The notes under the pieces are model-generated. The model saw only the letters and a program-made list of their open reading frames with translations, did not search any database and was not told where the DNA came from. Below, one piece after another: positions 1-8,530 of a stretch of 64,000 bases of DNA; within the stretch, counting starts at the first letter, position 1; every line of letters starts with the position of its first letter. Position numbers and translations under genes: made by a program. The DNA is taken from positions 62,001 to 126,000 of the forward strand of contig JBMNFI010000001.1 of NCBI GenBank assembly GCA_050949225.1, written 5' to 3'. The DNA is from JBMNFI01 sp050949225 (GTDB lineage Bacteria > Bacillota > Dehalobacteriia > UBA4068).

Positions 1-1168
1 CACGAGTTTTTGGTGCAGATTTTATTTTAGCAGCTAAGGCGCCAAAAGGAGACAAGGCTGGTTCCTTTAAGGCATCCTTTTCTTTATCCGTGGCAGCATT
101 GTCGGTCTTTTTAGGTTTTTGGGGTACTGTATCGGCGACATCTGAAGGCATTTTAATTGTTTCTAAATCACCTATCAGGGTATCTTCCAGCTTTTTAATA
201 TTAGCTGTAGCTTTATCATAAAGAGTGTTTTTAGCAGCATCCTTAGTTATATCTTTTGTAATTGCTTTCTTTTCTTTGCTGCTTTCTGCCGCTGTTACAG
301 GTTTTTTTATAAGCGGAGGAGGCGGTGTAAAGGAGGGTGTTTCGGATTGAAAAAGTGAATGGGAGCCGTTCTTTTTGTCTTGTTTTGCCGGTTCTTCTGT
401 AGGCATACCGGTTTCTTTAGAAGGTATGATAGTTTCTGCAGAATCTTTTTCTTTTATGATAGGTGGTGTAGCCACTTTTTCACCGGCAAGAATTGCCGGA
501 GGTGTTTCTGTTTCAGGGGATAATGAATCTGTTATAGCCTTTTTTGTAGTGGTTTTTTCCGTCTTATCAGATGTCGTTTGAGGCTTAAAGGGAGTAGTAT
601 CTAAAGGATTTTCAATATCCTTGATGGTTTGGATATCAAAATTGGTTTGTTCCAGCAGGGAGTTTTCCAAAGTTTTTAAAGCCAGACTAAATTGAGTATT
701 TTCTAACTGGTCAGGTTTAGTTGGCAGTGTGGGCTTGGGATTTTTAAAGGATGTCTCCTTTTGTTCTCTCAGCATGCCGGAAGGGGGGAGAGGGTCAGTT
801 TGGTTAGAAGCCGACGGTTTAGGGGCAGTTTTTTCTGCTTCCTGCTGTAGCAGGCGATTGACTTCATCTTGATCCAAGCCGTTATGCTGATTCATGCTCC
901 ATTCGAGCGGTTTCCAATCCTCTTTTTGAGCTTTCTGGGTTTTTTGTTCTGGCTCGGGGGAGGTCTCCTTCTTTTGGTAATCGGATGGAGCTACAGTTTT
1001 TTGTTGCTGATTTTCTGCATCAGCAAAAACAGCATCAGAAGTAGTTTGTTTGTCAGCAGATTTTTTTGCTTCCTGCTGTTCTAATTTGTGGATACTTTCT
1101 CTGCTCAGCCAATCGTCATCATGATCTTTTTTACCGAAAGTAAATTTATTAAATATATTATTAGGCAA
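1..1168 (-). CDS. Hypothetical disordered protein, 3' end beyond window
   Basis: An open frame of 389 codons runs leftward from a TTG start at 1168 and leaves the window without a stop. The TTG sits 8 nt after an AAAGGAG ribosome binding site; an in-frame GTG at 1177 would overlap that site, so TTG is preferred. The protein begins LPNNIFNKFTFGKKDHDDDW and then is almost entirely Lys, Glu, Thr, Pro, Ser, Asp and Gln, with a run PPPP, no hydrophobic segment and no recognisable domain. It is likely intrinsically disordered, at least in the visible part. It is transcribed divergently from the DUF815 ATPase gene. I do not recognise a family; any folded domain would have to lie in the missing C-terminus. 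Confidence 0.72.
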   Translation of the reverse strand, partial: MPNNIFNKFTFGKKDHDDDWLSRESIHKLEQQEAKKSADKQTTSDAVFADAENQQQKTVAPSDYQKKETSPEPEQKTQKAQKEDWKPLEWSMNQHNGLDQDEVNRLLQQEAEKTAPKPSASNQTDPLPPSGMLREQKETSFKNPKPTLPTKPDQLENTQFSLALKTLENSLLEQTNFDIQTIKDIENPLDTTPFKPQTTSDKTEKTTTKKAITDSLSPETETPPAILAGEKVATPPIIKEKDSAETIIPSKETGMPTEEPAKQDKKNGSHSLFQSETPSFTPPPPLIKKPVTAAESSKEKKAITKDITKDAAKNTLYDKATANIKKLEDTLIGDLETIKMPSDVADTVPQKPKKTDNAATDKEKDALKEPALSPFGALAAKIKSAPKTR

Positions 1169-1239
1169 GATTGCCACTCCTTTGATGTTTTTTAGTGTTT
1201 TTTTAGTATTTTGTTAAAATTTCAACAAGAAAACAAGAT

Positions 1240-1270
1240 TTCCTGCTTATAAATAATTTATAGGCAGGAA
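1240..1270. promoter_or_regulatory. 31-bp near-perfect palindrome in divergent intergenic region
   Basis: The arms TTCCTGC and GCAGGAA enclose an inner inverted repeat of TTATAAA/TTTATAG; only one position (1247/1263) is a G-T wobble. It lies between the disordered-protein gene (minus) and the DUF815 gene (plus). No T-tract follows on either side, so a terminator is unlikely. On the minus strand, TTGTTC (1279-1284), a 17-nt spacer and TATAAA (1257-1262) would form a promoter whose -10 lies inside the palindrome, which suggests an operator. This is inference from sequence only. Confidence 0.4.
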
Positions 1271-1352
1271 CGATTGTGTGAACAAAGAATATATAAACAG
1301 AGAATAGCTATTTTAGTAAATAAAATTTTATAGTTAAAAAGGGGCTTATCAC

Positions 1353-2624
1353 ATGAGTGATAAAGACTTGCGTTTGCTATTGTACCATGATTTTATGGAA
1401 GACCCATTGCTTCTTTTATACAAAAAGAGCAAAAAATTAGCTGATATGACCTACCAATTTTATCCTGCTTTGATAAAAAAGGCCACGCATAGAGGTCTTT
1501 TTGATAATTTATGGCTATTTAATATAGCTGATTACCTGCTCTGTGCGGATAATCTTTTGAGTCGTACTTTAGCTTTTACTTCCTATAATAATGTTAAAAC
1601 AGAGCTATTATGTTTGGCTGAACATGAGTTGGATTTATTGTGTGCGTTATGTGCTGCTCCACTTCCTGCAACTCAAGAAGGTTTGGTGGAAAAAATTGTT
1701 TGTGATTTTTCTGTGATTAAAACTAATTTACCATATGATAAGCATTATCGGGGTGCTCTGTCTTTTTTGGCGGAATTGTTAAAAGAAGCTGACAGCAAAA
1801 AGATTTTGGATTTTTTGGGCAGTTTTCATCATACTTGGGGGTATGGGGATATAGTGCGTTTTGGTTTTTTTGACTGGCAGGATGGTCTTTTAGGAGTATC
1901 TCGACCGGATTTAATTACTTTAAAGCAATTGATTGGTTATCATCAACAAAAAGAAATAATTTTAACCAATACAGAAGCCTTTCTTAATAATAAGCCGGCT
2001 AATAATATTTTGCTGTACGGGCAAAAAGGTACCGGTAAATCTTCGCTGGTGAAAGCTGTGGTTAATCATTATGCGGATTTAGGATTGCGTCTTTTGTCCT
2101 TATCACGCTATAGTTTGCGTGAATTACCGCAAATTTTACAACAATTATCAGAATATCGCCAAAAATTTATAATTTTTCTTGATGATCTTTCTTTTGATGT
2201 CGATGAGAAAGATTATAAATACATAAAAACTTATATAGAAGGCGGCGTAGCTGTTTTACCGGAAAATGTTTTACTTTATGCCACTTCTAATCGCCGTCAT
2301 TTGGTGGCCGAAAGCTGGCATGATCGTCAGGAAAACGGCGAGGATATTCATCCGGGAGATACCGTAGCTGAGAAGCTTTCGCTGGTTGATCGCTTTGGCA
2401 TTACCATTCAGTTTGCTGCTTTGGATCAGCAAGAATATCTGGAAATTGTAGAAGGGATTGCTCAAAATGAGAATCTTTTGCTGGAAAGGGAAGATTTGCA
2501 TCGAGAAGCTTTAAAATGGGAGCGTTGGCAAAATTCTCGTTCAGCGCGTACCGCTAGGCAGTTTATTAATTATTTACAAGGAAGGATGTTAAATAAAGAT
2601 ATTGATGAAAGAAAAGATGACTGA
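1353..2624 (+). CDS. DUF815-family P-loop ATPase
   Basis: A 423-residue AAA-type ATPase of the DUF815 family, whose cellular role is not established. The Walker A motif GQKGTGKSS lies near residues 224-232 and a Walker B-like stretch IIFLDDLSF near 270-278. The C-terminal third has the lid-like part expected of AAA proteins, with SARTARQFINYLQG close to the end. The N-terminal 200 residues are helical and lack known motifs. The ATG follows a GGGG-containing ribosome binding site. The 3' end overlaps the following MFS gene, so the two are probably translated from one mRNA. Family assignment is firm; function is unknown. Confidence 0.85.
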   Translation: MSDKDLRLLLYHDFMEDPLLLLYKKSKKLADMTYQFYPALIKKATHRGLFDNLWLFNIADYLLCADNLLSRTLAFTSYNNVKTELLCLAEHELDLLCALCAAPLPATQEGLVEKIVCDFSVIKTNLPYDKHYRGALSFLAELLKEADSKKILDFLGSFHHTWGYGDIVRFGFFDWQDGLLGVSRPDLITLKQLIGYHQQKEIILTNTEAFLNNKPANNILLYGQKGTGKSSLVKAVVNHYADLGLRLLSLSRYSLRELPQILQQLSEYRQKFIIFLDDLSFDVDEKDYKYIKTYIEGGVAVLPENVLLYATSNRRHLVAESWHDRQENGEDIHPGDTVAEKLSLVDRFGITIQFAALDQQEYLEIVEGIAQNENLLLEREDLHREALKWERWQNSRSARTARQFINYLQGRMLNKDIDERKDD

Positions 2625-3840
2625 TCAAGATCCGTTTTTGCTGCAAACGCAGCCGCAAAAATTATGGACAAAAAACTTTATGGTGATATTTTTAGTTAAT
2701 ATCGCCATGTTTATGTCCTTTCATATGTTAACACCGACTTTTACCTTTTATATTCATTCTTTGGGTGGCTCTGATCAGCTAGCCGGTCTGGCAGCGGCAG
2801 CAGTCAGTTTGGCTTCTTTATTGGTCAGACCGTTTGTCGGTTTAATTTTAGACCAAAAAGGACGTAAATTGATTTTTATTATCGGCTTAATTATGCTTAC
2901 TGTTTTAGCTTTTTCTTATAATTTTGTGGCGATAATAGCTCTGGCATTAATCTTACGTTTTCTCCATGGTATCGGCTGGGCAATTGGGACAACAGGGGCG
3001 ACGGCTAATGCCGCTGATACAATTTTACCTAAACGTTTTGCTGAAGGGATGGGTTTTTTTGCCATGGCAGCATCCATTTCTTTGGCTATTTCTCCCGCTT
3101 TAGGACTTTGGTTGATTGACAGCTATGGTTTTCCTGCGCTTTTTTACTGTGCAACAGCTTTTGCAGTGGCATCTTTAATATTAGTATCTCTGTTTAAATT
3201 TAAAAAACTGGAAAAACCGGCACTTGAAACCGCTGCTTTACCTGTCAAAAAAAGGCGACCTAAATTAATTAATAAGGCCGCCATATCGCCAACAGTTGTG
3301 ATGACTTTGCTTTTGATACCATATGGTGCTGTTATGGCTTTTGTGGCTGTTTTTGCCGATTATCGCAGCATTCCCATTACCGGATCGTATTTTCTTGTGA
3401 TGGCAATAACAACTTTTATCAGCCGGCTTTTTTCCGGACGTATTGCTGATCAAAAGGGCGAAGATCTCATCGTGATTGCCGGTCTTATTTGCTGCTTTTT
3501 AGCGATTGTAGGCTTGATTACGGCACATAGTTTACAAATATATATACTTAGTGCGGTTTTCTTCGGTTTTGGCTTTGGTTTTGCTTATTCATCTTTGCAA
3601 TCTCTGGCAATGCGTGATGCGGAATTTGAGGAAAGAGGTTCGGCCAGCAGTACCTTTTTGATGGGTTTTGATGTTGGTATTGGTATGGGTGGCTTAGTTG
3701 CCGGATTTTTAGCTACAAGATGGGGGTACAACTGGATTTTCCCGGTGATGATTATTCCCACTATTGCAGCAATTTTCTTTTATTTCATTTTTGTTAGAAA
3801 AGCTGCCAGACAGGCAACTGCGAAGCGTTTAAGATCATAA
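2605..3840 (+). CDS. MFS transporter, first of a tandem pair
   Basis: A major facilitator superfamily permease of about 411 residues with 12 predicted membrane segments. It has the loop 2-3 motif variant GLILDQKGRK and a matching second-half loop GRIADQKGED. The start is uncertain: ATG at 2605, TTG at 2602 and ATG at 2617 are in frame and all overlap the end of the DUF815 gene. It is closely similar to the next gene along its whole length (shared FMSFHMLTPTF near the N-terminus and RGSASST/RGAASST near the end). Substrate cannot be read from sequence; the topology resembles drug or small-metabolite exporters. Confidence 0.85.
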   Translation: MKEKMTDQDPFLLQTQPQKLWTKNFMVIFLVNIAMFMSFHMLTPTFTFYIHSLGGSDQLAGLAAAAVSLASLLVRPFVGLILDQKGRKLIFIIGLIMLTVLAFSYNFVAIIALALILRFLHGIGWAIGTTGATANAADTILPKRFAEGMGFFAMAASISLAISPALGLWLIDSYGFPALFYCATAFAVASLILVSLFKFKKLEKPALETAALPVKKRRPKLINKAAISPTVVMTLLLIPYGAVMAFVAVFADYRSIPITGSYFLVMAITTFISRLFSGRIADQKGEDLIVIAGLICCFLAIVGLITAHSLQIYILSAVFFGFGFGFAYSSLQSLAMRDAEFEERGSASSTFLMGFDVGIGMGGLVAGFLATRWGYNWIFPVMIIPTIAAIFFYFIFVRKAARQATAKRLRS

Positions 3841-3853
3841 TAGAGGCTAGGAC

Positions 3854-5080
3854 ATGAATCAGGATATAAAAAAATTAAGACATGAATTGCCCCCTTATTT
3901 GGAAAAACCTCAAAAAAAAGAAAAATTATGGACACGTAATTTTCTCAGCATTTTTTTCATTAATGTTTGCATGTTTATGTCTTTTCATATGTTAACACCC
4001 ACCTTTCCATACTATATTAAATCTTTAGGCGGAACAGATCATTTGGCGGGTATCGCGGCGGCGGTAATCTCTGTGGCAGCGCTTTTAGTGCGTCCTTTTT
4101 CCGGTTGGTTTATGGATAACAAGGGACGCAAGGTGTTGTTTATGATCGGTATTGCTGTGATGATTGCGACGACTTTTTATTATAATACCATTCAGCTGGT
4201 TATGTTAGCGGTAATTTTTCGCTTCATTCAGGGTTTGGGGTGGGGGGTAAGCACCACCGGTTCTAATACTTTGGCCGCTGATTCCATACCGCGTAATCGT
4301 TTTGCAGAAGGGATGGGTTTTTTCAGTTTGACAGCGGCGATCTCCTTGGCGGTTGCTCCGGCTTTGGGGTTATGGAGTATTTCCTATTATGATTATCAAA
4401 TGCTGTTTTTGATTTCAGGATTGTTTGCCGTAGGTTCTCTGGTGCTGGCTTTTATTTATCAATATCGACCGCTTTCTCAAAAGCGGGAGATCAAGCCGCT
4501 TTTATTACGTGATTTATTTAATAAACAAGCCGTACCTCCGGCGATAGAAATGCTTTTATGTTGTTTACCGGTAGGGGCGGCCATGTCTTTTATTGCTATT
4601 TACGCTGATTACCGTGGTCTGGGCTCGGCAGGACTTTTTTTTATTGTGATGGCTATTTCTTCAGCGATCAGTCGTGTGGGTTCGGGGCGTATTGCTGATC
4701 GAAAAGGTGAGGGTCCCATCGTAATTTTAGGTGTTGTCGTTATTACGATCGCTGTAATTTTGCTGATTTTAAGTCAAGGTTTAGTGACCTATTTTTTAGC
4801 TGGTGTTGCAATCGGTATCGGTTTTGGTTTTACGGGTAGCTCCTTACAATCACTAGCGCTGCGTCGTGCCCCTTTTGAGAGGAGAGGTGCCGCCAGCAGC
4901 ACTTATTTATTGGCTTTTGATATCGGTATCGGCAGCGGTGGACTGTTAGCCGGCTGGGTAGCTACAAGGTTTGGTTATGACTGGATGTTTGTCTTTATGC
5001 TAGTTCCTATGTTATTGGCATTTTTGTTTTATTTTGTAGTGATTAGAAGGATGATCAAAAAAAAGCCGCTGGATACTTAA
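3854..5080 (+). CDS. MFS transporter, second of a tandem pair
   Basis: A 408-residue permease with 12 predicted membrane helices, a clear paralogue of the preceding gene, from which it is separated by only 13 nt. The signature loop GWFMDNKGRK follows helix 2 and GRIADRKGEG is its second-half counterpart. The N-terminal cytoplasmic segment is about 20 residues and Lys-rich. The pair probably arose by tandem duplication and may export related compounds or work side by side. A terminator overlaps the stop codon, closing the DUF815-MFS-MFS unit. Substrate unknown. Confidence 0.87.
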   Translation: MNQDIKKLRHELPPYLEKPQKKEKLWTRNFLSIFFINVCMFMSFHMLTPTFPYYIKSLGGTDHLAGIAAAVISVAALLVRPFSGWFMDNKGRKVLFMIGIAVMIATTFYYNTIQLVMLAVIFRFIQGLGWGVSTTGSNTLAADSIPRNRFAEGMGFFSLTAAISLAVAPALGLWSISYYDYQMLFLISGLFAVGSLVLAFIYQYRPLSQKREIKPLLLRDLFNKQAVPPAIEMLLCCLPVGAAMSFIAIYADYRGLGSAGLFFIVMAISSAISRVGSGRIADRKGEGPIVILGVVVITIAVILLILSQGLVTYFLAGVAIGIGFGFTGSSLQSLALRRAPFERRGAASSTYLLAFDIGIGSGGLLAGWVATRFGYDWMFVFMLVPMLLAFLFYFVVIRRMIKKKPLDT

Positions 5081-5102
5081 TTTAGCATCCGGCGGTTTTT
5101 TT
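5066..5102 (+). terminator. Rho-independent terminator of the MFS unit
   Basis: The stem CCGCTGGAT (5066-5074) pairs with ATCCGGCGG (5087-5095) with one G-T wobble, followed by seven T. The stem begins inside the last codons of the second MFS gene and faces the convergent lipoprotein gene. Confidence 0.88.
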
Positions 5103-5125
5103 AGTTATTTAGGAATTTAGGTTGT

Positions 5126-5671
5126 TTATTTTTTCGCATCACAAATCATGCGTAATTTAACTGTTTCCTTTTTTCCCATGATGGTAGTGGATTTAATATC
5201 CATGAAAAAATCTCCATCAAGAGGAGGGAGCGCATTACTAATCTTACCATCGCGACTGTAATATGTGCCACCGACATCTATACCGGAAAGCAGCTGCTCA
5301 AAGAGACTTTGATCTTTAGAGGATCCATTGGCATACCATTGAGTGTTGCGGGCAAAGCTATAGGATACCTTTCTAAAAAGCTGATCCCCTGTATAAGTAA
5401 TCCTGACGACAGAGCGAAAATCTTGTAAAAGCTCCTCACGGGTTTTGTCTTCTGTCATATTTTCCAGTAATTTTAAATCATCCTCAGTGATTTGTCTATA
5501 TTCTACCACGGCTTTCCAATCTCCCTCTTCACCAACAAAGGAAAAAGGGATGGCGTCTATCTGTTCTTGGGTATTTTCCTCAATAACATTGTCGGCACAG
5601 CCCACTAAAGAGCCAACGACTAAAATTATGATGATAAATAAAATGGGTTTTTGCAAAATGGTTTTTTTCAT
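5126..5671 (-). CDS. Putative lipoprotein of unknown function
   Basis: The 181-residue product starts with a Lys-containing n-region, a hydrophobic stretch and the lipobox LVGC, so Cys25 should be lipidated and the protein anchored on the outer face of the membrane. A strong AAGGAGG site precedes the ATG. The mature part (residues 26-181) looks soluble, with beta-rich stretches such as WKAVVEYRQIT and VVRITYTGDQLFRKVSYSF. No enzymatic motif is visible. It is convergent with the MFS pair and lies downstream of the DUF454 gene and tyrS. No family is recognised. Confidence 0.75.
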   Translation of the reverse strand: MKKTILQKPILFIIIILVVGSLVGCADNVIEENTQEQIDAIPFSFVGEEGDWKAVVEYRQITEDDLKLLENMTEDKTREELLQDFRSVVRITYTGDQLFRKVSYSFARNTQWYANGSSKDQSLFEQLLSGIDVGGTYYSRDGKISNALPPLDGDFFMDIKSTTIMGKKETVKLRMICDAKK

Positions 5672-5728
5672 AAGCGCCTCCTTAAAAATTATATTATATT
5701 TGAGTGATGTCCTGATCCGGTGCGGTCA

Positions 5729-6079
5729 TTATTTTTTAGTTTTAAGGCAGAGAAGATGGATAGTTACCGCTATACCAACGACAACAAGAAGATATGTTAT
5801 TGGTGGTTTTACCCAGGCTATCATAGAGATTATAAGCAGCCCCCATAAAAAAACCAATGAGGTTATTTTAGTTTTTATGGGTACTCCCACTTTGTTGCGG
5901 TAATTATTGATATAAGCAGCCAGATATTTGTTTTTTAAAAGCACTGTGGCAAAACGTGAATTACCTTTAGCAAATAGCAGAGCCGCTAAAATAAGAAAAG
6001 GTGTTGTAGGTAAGATTGGTAAAAAAATCCCAATAATCCCTATGCCCATAAAAACAAATCCTAAAATTGTAAAAACCAT
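5729..6079 (-). CDS. DUF454 (YbaN-like) small membrane protein
   Basis: A 116-residue inner-membrane protein of the YbaN/DUF454 family. The family signature FLPILPTTPFLILAALLFAKGN occupies about residues 20-40, with an N-terminal helix before it and two C-terminal helices after it. Its ATG overlaps the tyrS stop codon by one base (TAATG), so the two genes should be translationally coupled. The family is widespread but has no assigned biochemical role. The tight link with tyrS says nothing firm about function. Confidence 0.8.
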   Translation of the reverse strand: MVFTILGFVFMGIGIIGIFLPILPTTPFLILAALLFAKGNSRFATVLLKNKYLAAYINNYRNKVGVPIKTKITSLVFLWGLLIISMIAWVKPPITYLLVVVGIAVTIHLLCLKTKK

Positions 6080-7308
6080 TAGTCTGCTATTACTTGAAAA
6101 TAAACTTTTTTCCCTTTGCGAAGCATTAATTTATTGTCTTTAAGATCTGCTTCACAAATATTTTGGGCAAAATCACTCACCCTTTGTGAATTAAGATAGA
6201 TGCCGCCATCTTTAATTAAACGACGCCCTTCACTATTAGAAGAAATAAGCTCGCAAGTTGTGAGCAGAGTTAAAATATTCATACCTATTAGTTCAGTTTT
6301 GGTAATAGTTTTTGCCGGCATATTTTCGCTGATACCATCGCCGCCGAATAAAGCACGAGCTGCTTCCTGCGCTTTATCAGCTTCATTTTTTCCGTGTACC
6401 AGTTCAGTTAAGGTGTAAGCCAGTATTTCTTTAGCATGGTTAATTTCTTTTCCCGTTTGGAAGGCTGTGAGCCTTTTTACTTCATCCATGGGAATAAAAG
6501 TCAAAAGAGCCAGGCAATTACCGACATCAGCATCGTCAATATTGCGCCAGTATTGATAAAATTCATAAGGGGTGGTTTTTTGTGGGTCAAGCCAAACAGC
6601 ACCGCTTTCAGTTTTGCCCATTTTTTTGCCTGCTGAGGTTACCAGCAGTTTAAATGTCAAAGCATGAGCCGGTTGACCTTCAACACGGCGAATTAAATCG
6701 GCGCCGGATAAAATATTAGACCATTGATCATTGCCGCCCATTTGCAGCATACAGCCATAACGGCGATATAATTCCAGATAATCATAAGACTGCATGAGCA
6801 TATAGTTGAATTCCAAAAAAGTCAAACCCTTTTCCAGACGAGATTTGAAGCATTCGGCAGTTAACATCCGATTCACTGAAAAATATTTGCCGTATTCAGT
6901 GATAAACTGTAAATAATTGAGATCTAAAAGCCAGTCAGCATTGTTGATAATCATGGCTCCATTTTCCCCTTCGAAGTCTAAAAAACGGGCAAATTGTTTT
7001 TTGAAACAGGCCACATTGTGGTCCACATCCTTTTGAGTGAGCATCTTACGCATATCGGTACGACCCGAAGGATCTCCGATAGCGCCTGTTGCTCCGCCAA
7101 CCAAAGCCAAAGGGCGATGACCGGCTTTTTGTAGATGCATCATGACCATTATTTGAATAAAGTGACCAACATGCAGGCTGTCTGCAGTAGGATCAAAGCC
7201 TATATAAAAGGTTACGGGGGCTTTTCCAAGCATCGCGCGAACTTCATTTTCATTGGTGCTTTGTTCCACATAACCACGTTCTTTTAAAACATCAAAAACA
7301 TTATCCAC
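6079..7308 (-). CDS. tyrS: Tyrosyl-tRNA synthetase
   Basis: A class I synthetase that charges tRNA-Tyr. The HIGH-like signature HVGH follows FDPTADSL near residue 45, the KMSKS-like loop is KMGKT in the middle of the chain, and a C-terminal S4 RNA-binding domain starts near residue 340. The start is taken as GTG at 7308 (giving 409 residues beginning MDNVFDVLKERG), because AGGAG lies 8 nt before it and family members start here. An upstream ATG at 7338 would place that ribosome binding site inside the gene. The leader after the predicted promoter is only about 50 nt, too short for a T-box, so control differs from many Bacillota tyrS genes. Confidence 0.95.
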   Translation of the reverse strand: MDNVFDVLKERGYVEQSTNENEVRAMLGKAPVTFYIGFDPTADSLHVGHFIQIMVMMHLQKAGHRPLALVGGATGAIGDPSGRTDMRKMLTQKDVDHNVACFKKQFARFLDFEGENGAMIINNADWLLDLNYLQFITEYGKYFSVNRMLTAECFKSRLEKGLTFLEFNYMLMQSYDYLELYRRYGCMLQMGGNDQWSNILSGADLIRRVEGQPAHALTFKLLVTSAGKKMGKTESGAVWLDPQKTTPYEFYQYWRNIDDADVGNCLALLTFIPMDEVKRLTAFQTGKEINHAKEILAYTLTELVHGKNEADKAQEAARALFGGDGISENMPAKTITKTELIGMNILTLLTTCELISSNSEGRRLIKDGGIYLNSQRVSDFAQNICEADLKDNKLMLRKGKKVYFQVIAD

Positions 7309-7366
7309 TTTACTACTCCTTTCAATTTCCAACATCATATTATAAATGTTGTATTATACAGCAAAT

Positions 7367-7395
7367 ATGATATCTGTTTTGCATTTTTTTGTCAA
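7367..7395 (-). promoter_or_regulatory. Sigma-A-type promoter for tyrS
   Basis: On the minus strand TTGACA (7395-7390) is followed by a 17-nt spacer and TATCAT (7372-7367). It drives tyrS and probably the DUF454 gene. It overlaps the divergent promoter of the aldo/keto reductase gene. Confidence 0.65.
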
Positions 7396-7408
7396 GATAT
7401 GATATAAT
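7379..7408 (+). promoter_or_regulatory. Sigma-A-type promoter for the aldo/keto reductase gene
   Basis: TTGCAT (7379-7384), an 18-nt spacer and a perfect TATAAT (7403-7408) lie 39 nt before the start codon. The element interleaves with the divergent tyrS promoter, so the two could compete for RNA polymerase. Confidence 0.6.
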
Positions 7409-7446
7409 GAATAGATGATTTAAGACTTAAAAAGGGGGGAATCTTT

Positions 7447-8403
7447 ATGAAGAAAGTTGTTCTAGGGCAAAGTGGAATAGAGGTTAGTGAATTATGTTTT
7501 GGCACCCTGCCAATGGGACCCCTTCAAAGCAATTTACCTTTGCAAGAGGGTACTGATTTGCTGGTCGAGGCCATAGAAAAGGGGGTAAACTTTTTTGACA
7601 GTGCACAATTATATAAAAGTTATCCCTATTTGCATGCTGCCATGAAGAAAACAGGACGTAAAGATTTGGTGATTAGCAGCAAGTCCGTTAATAAAGATTA
7701 TCAAGGGATGGAGGAAGCCATTTTAGAGGCTTTAAAGGATCTTGACCGTGATTATCTTGATATTTTTTTCCTGCATGCTCCCCAAAGCGGCGCTGATCTT
7801 TTTACGGAATGGGAGGGCGCCTGGCAATGCTTAAAGGATTATAAGGCTAAGGGGTATCTGCGTGCTATTGGGGCCGCTTGCCATAAGCCTGCGGCGGTGT
7901 TGGCGGCTGCTGATGAACGGGATATTGATATTGTTTTTCCGTTGATTAATATGTTGGGTTGGGGTTATACGGATGGTTCGACTGTGGATGATATGTTGAA
8001 GGCAATTGCCAGGGCGCATAAGCAACGTAAAGGTATGTATGCTATGAAAGTTTTTGCCGGCGGACATTTGGTAAGTCGGATGCCCGAGGCTATTAAGTTT
8101 GTGCAGGATATACCCGGTATGGAAGCCTTATCTATCGGACTTATAAATAAAAAAGAGCTTGATGTACAGCTGCGTATTTTTAACGGGGAAGATCTTTCCT
8201 CCGAAGAAGTTGCCAGTTTTATTAATACTAAACAGTTATTAGTACTGCCCTTTTGTTGTACAGGATGCGGTAATTGTGTAAAAATATGTGGCAGTAATGC
8301 TATGGAAATTATTGATGAAAAAGCGGTACCAATTGCAGAAAACTGTGTTTTATGTGGTTATTGCGTGCCGGCTTGTCCAGAGTTTGCGATCAGAATGCGT
8401 TAA
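7447..8403 (+). CDS. Aldo/keto reductase fused to a 2[4Fe-4S] ferredoxin domain
   Basis: 318 residues. The TIM-barrel part (about 1-255) carries the aldo/keto reductase tetrad: Asp and Tyr in FFDSAQLYKS, Lys in ISSKSVN and His in FFLHAP. The C-terminal 50 residues hold two cysteine clusters, CTGCGNCVKIC and CVLCGYCVPACP, typical of two [4Fe-4S] centres. Such fusions are common in anaerobes and suggest electron exchange with ferredoxin rather than simple NADPH use; substrate unknown. It has its own promoter and stands 127 nt before purE, with no clear terminator between. Confidence 0.88.
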   Translation: MKKVVLGQSGIEVSELCFGTLPMGPLQSNLPLQEGTDLLVEAIEKGVNFFDSAQLYKSYPYLHAAMKKTGRKDLVISSKSVNKDYQGMEEAILEALKDLDRDYLDIFFLHAPQSGADLFTEWEGAWQCLKDYKAKGYLRAIGAACHKPAAVLAAADERDIDIVFPLINMLGWGYTDGSTVDDMLKAIARAHKQRKGMYAMKVFAGGHLVSRMPEAIKFVQDIPGMEALSIGLINKKELDVQLRIFNGEDLSSEEVASFINTKQLLVLPFCCTGCGNCVKICGSNAMEIIDEKAVPIAENCVLCGYCVPACPEFAIRMR

Positions 8404-8530
8404 AAACTTCTAATAAGCTCCTCTTCTTTTTTTGTTAATAGGCTATTTTAAAGGGAGGATTTAAGGCAATTTTCGCCAATTTATATTAAGAATATACTAA
8501 ACTAATTTAAGCACAGAAAGGTAAGTTTTT

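Noticed and set aside
5445..5903. 152-codon plus-strand open frame across the lipoprotein and DUF454 genes
   Set aside because: It is antisense to two better-supported genes, one with a lipobox and AAGGAGG and the other with a clear family signature.
7309..7366. T-box leader for tyrS
   Set aside because: No AGGGTGG-type T-box sequence and only about 50 nt between the predicted transcription start and the GTG start.
8404..8530. Purine riboswitch before purE
   Set aside because: The 127-nt gap has no paired stems with the conserved purine-aptamer loops and no terminator; only A/T-rich sequence and a weak TATACT.
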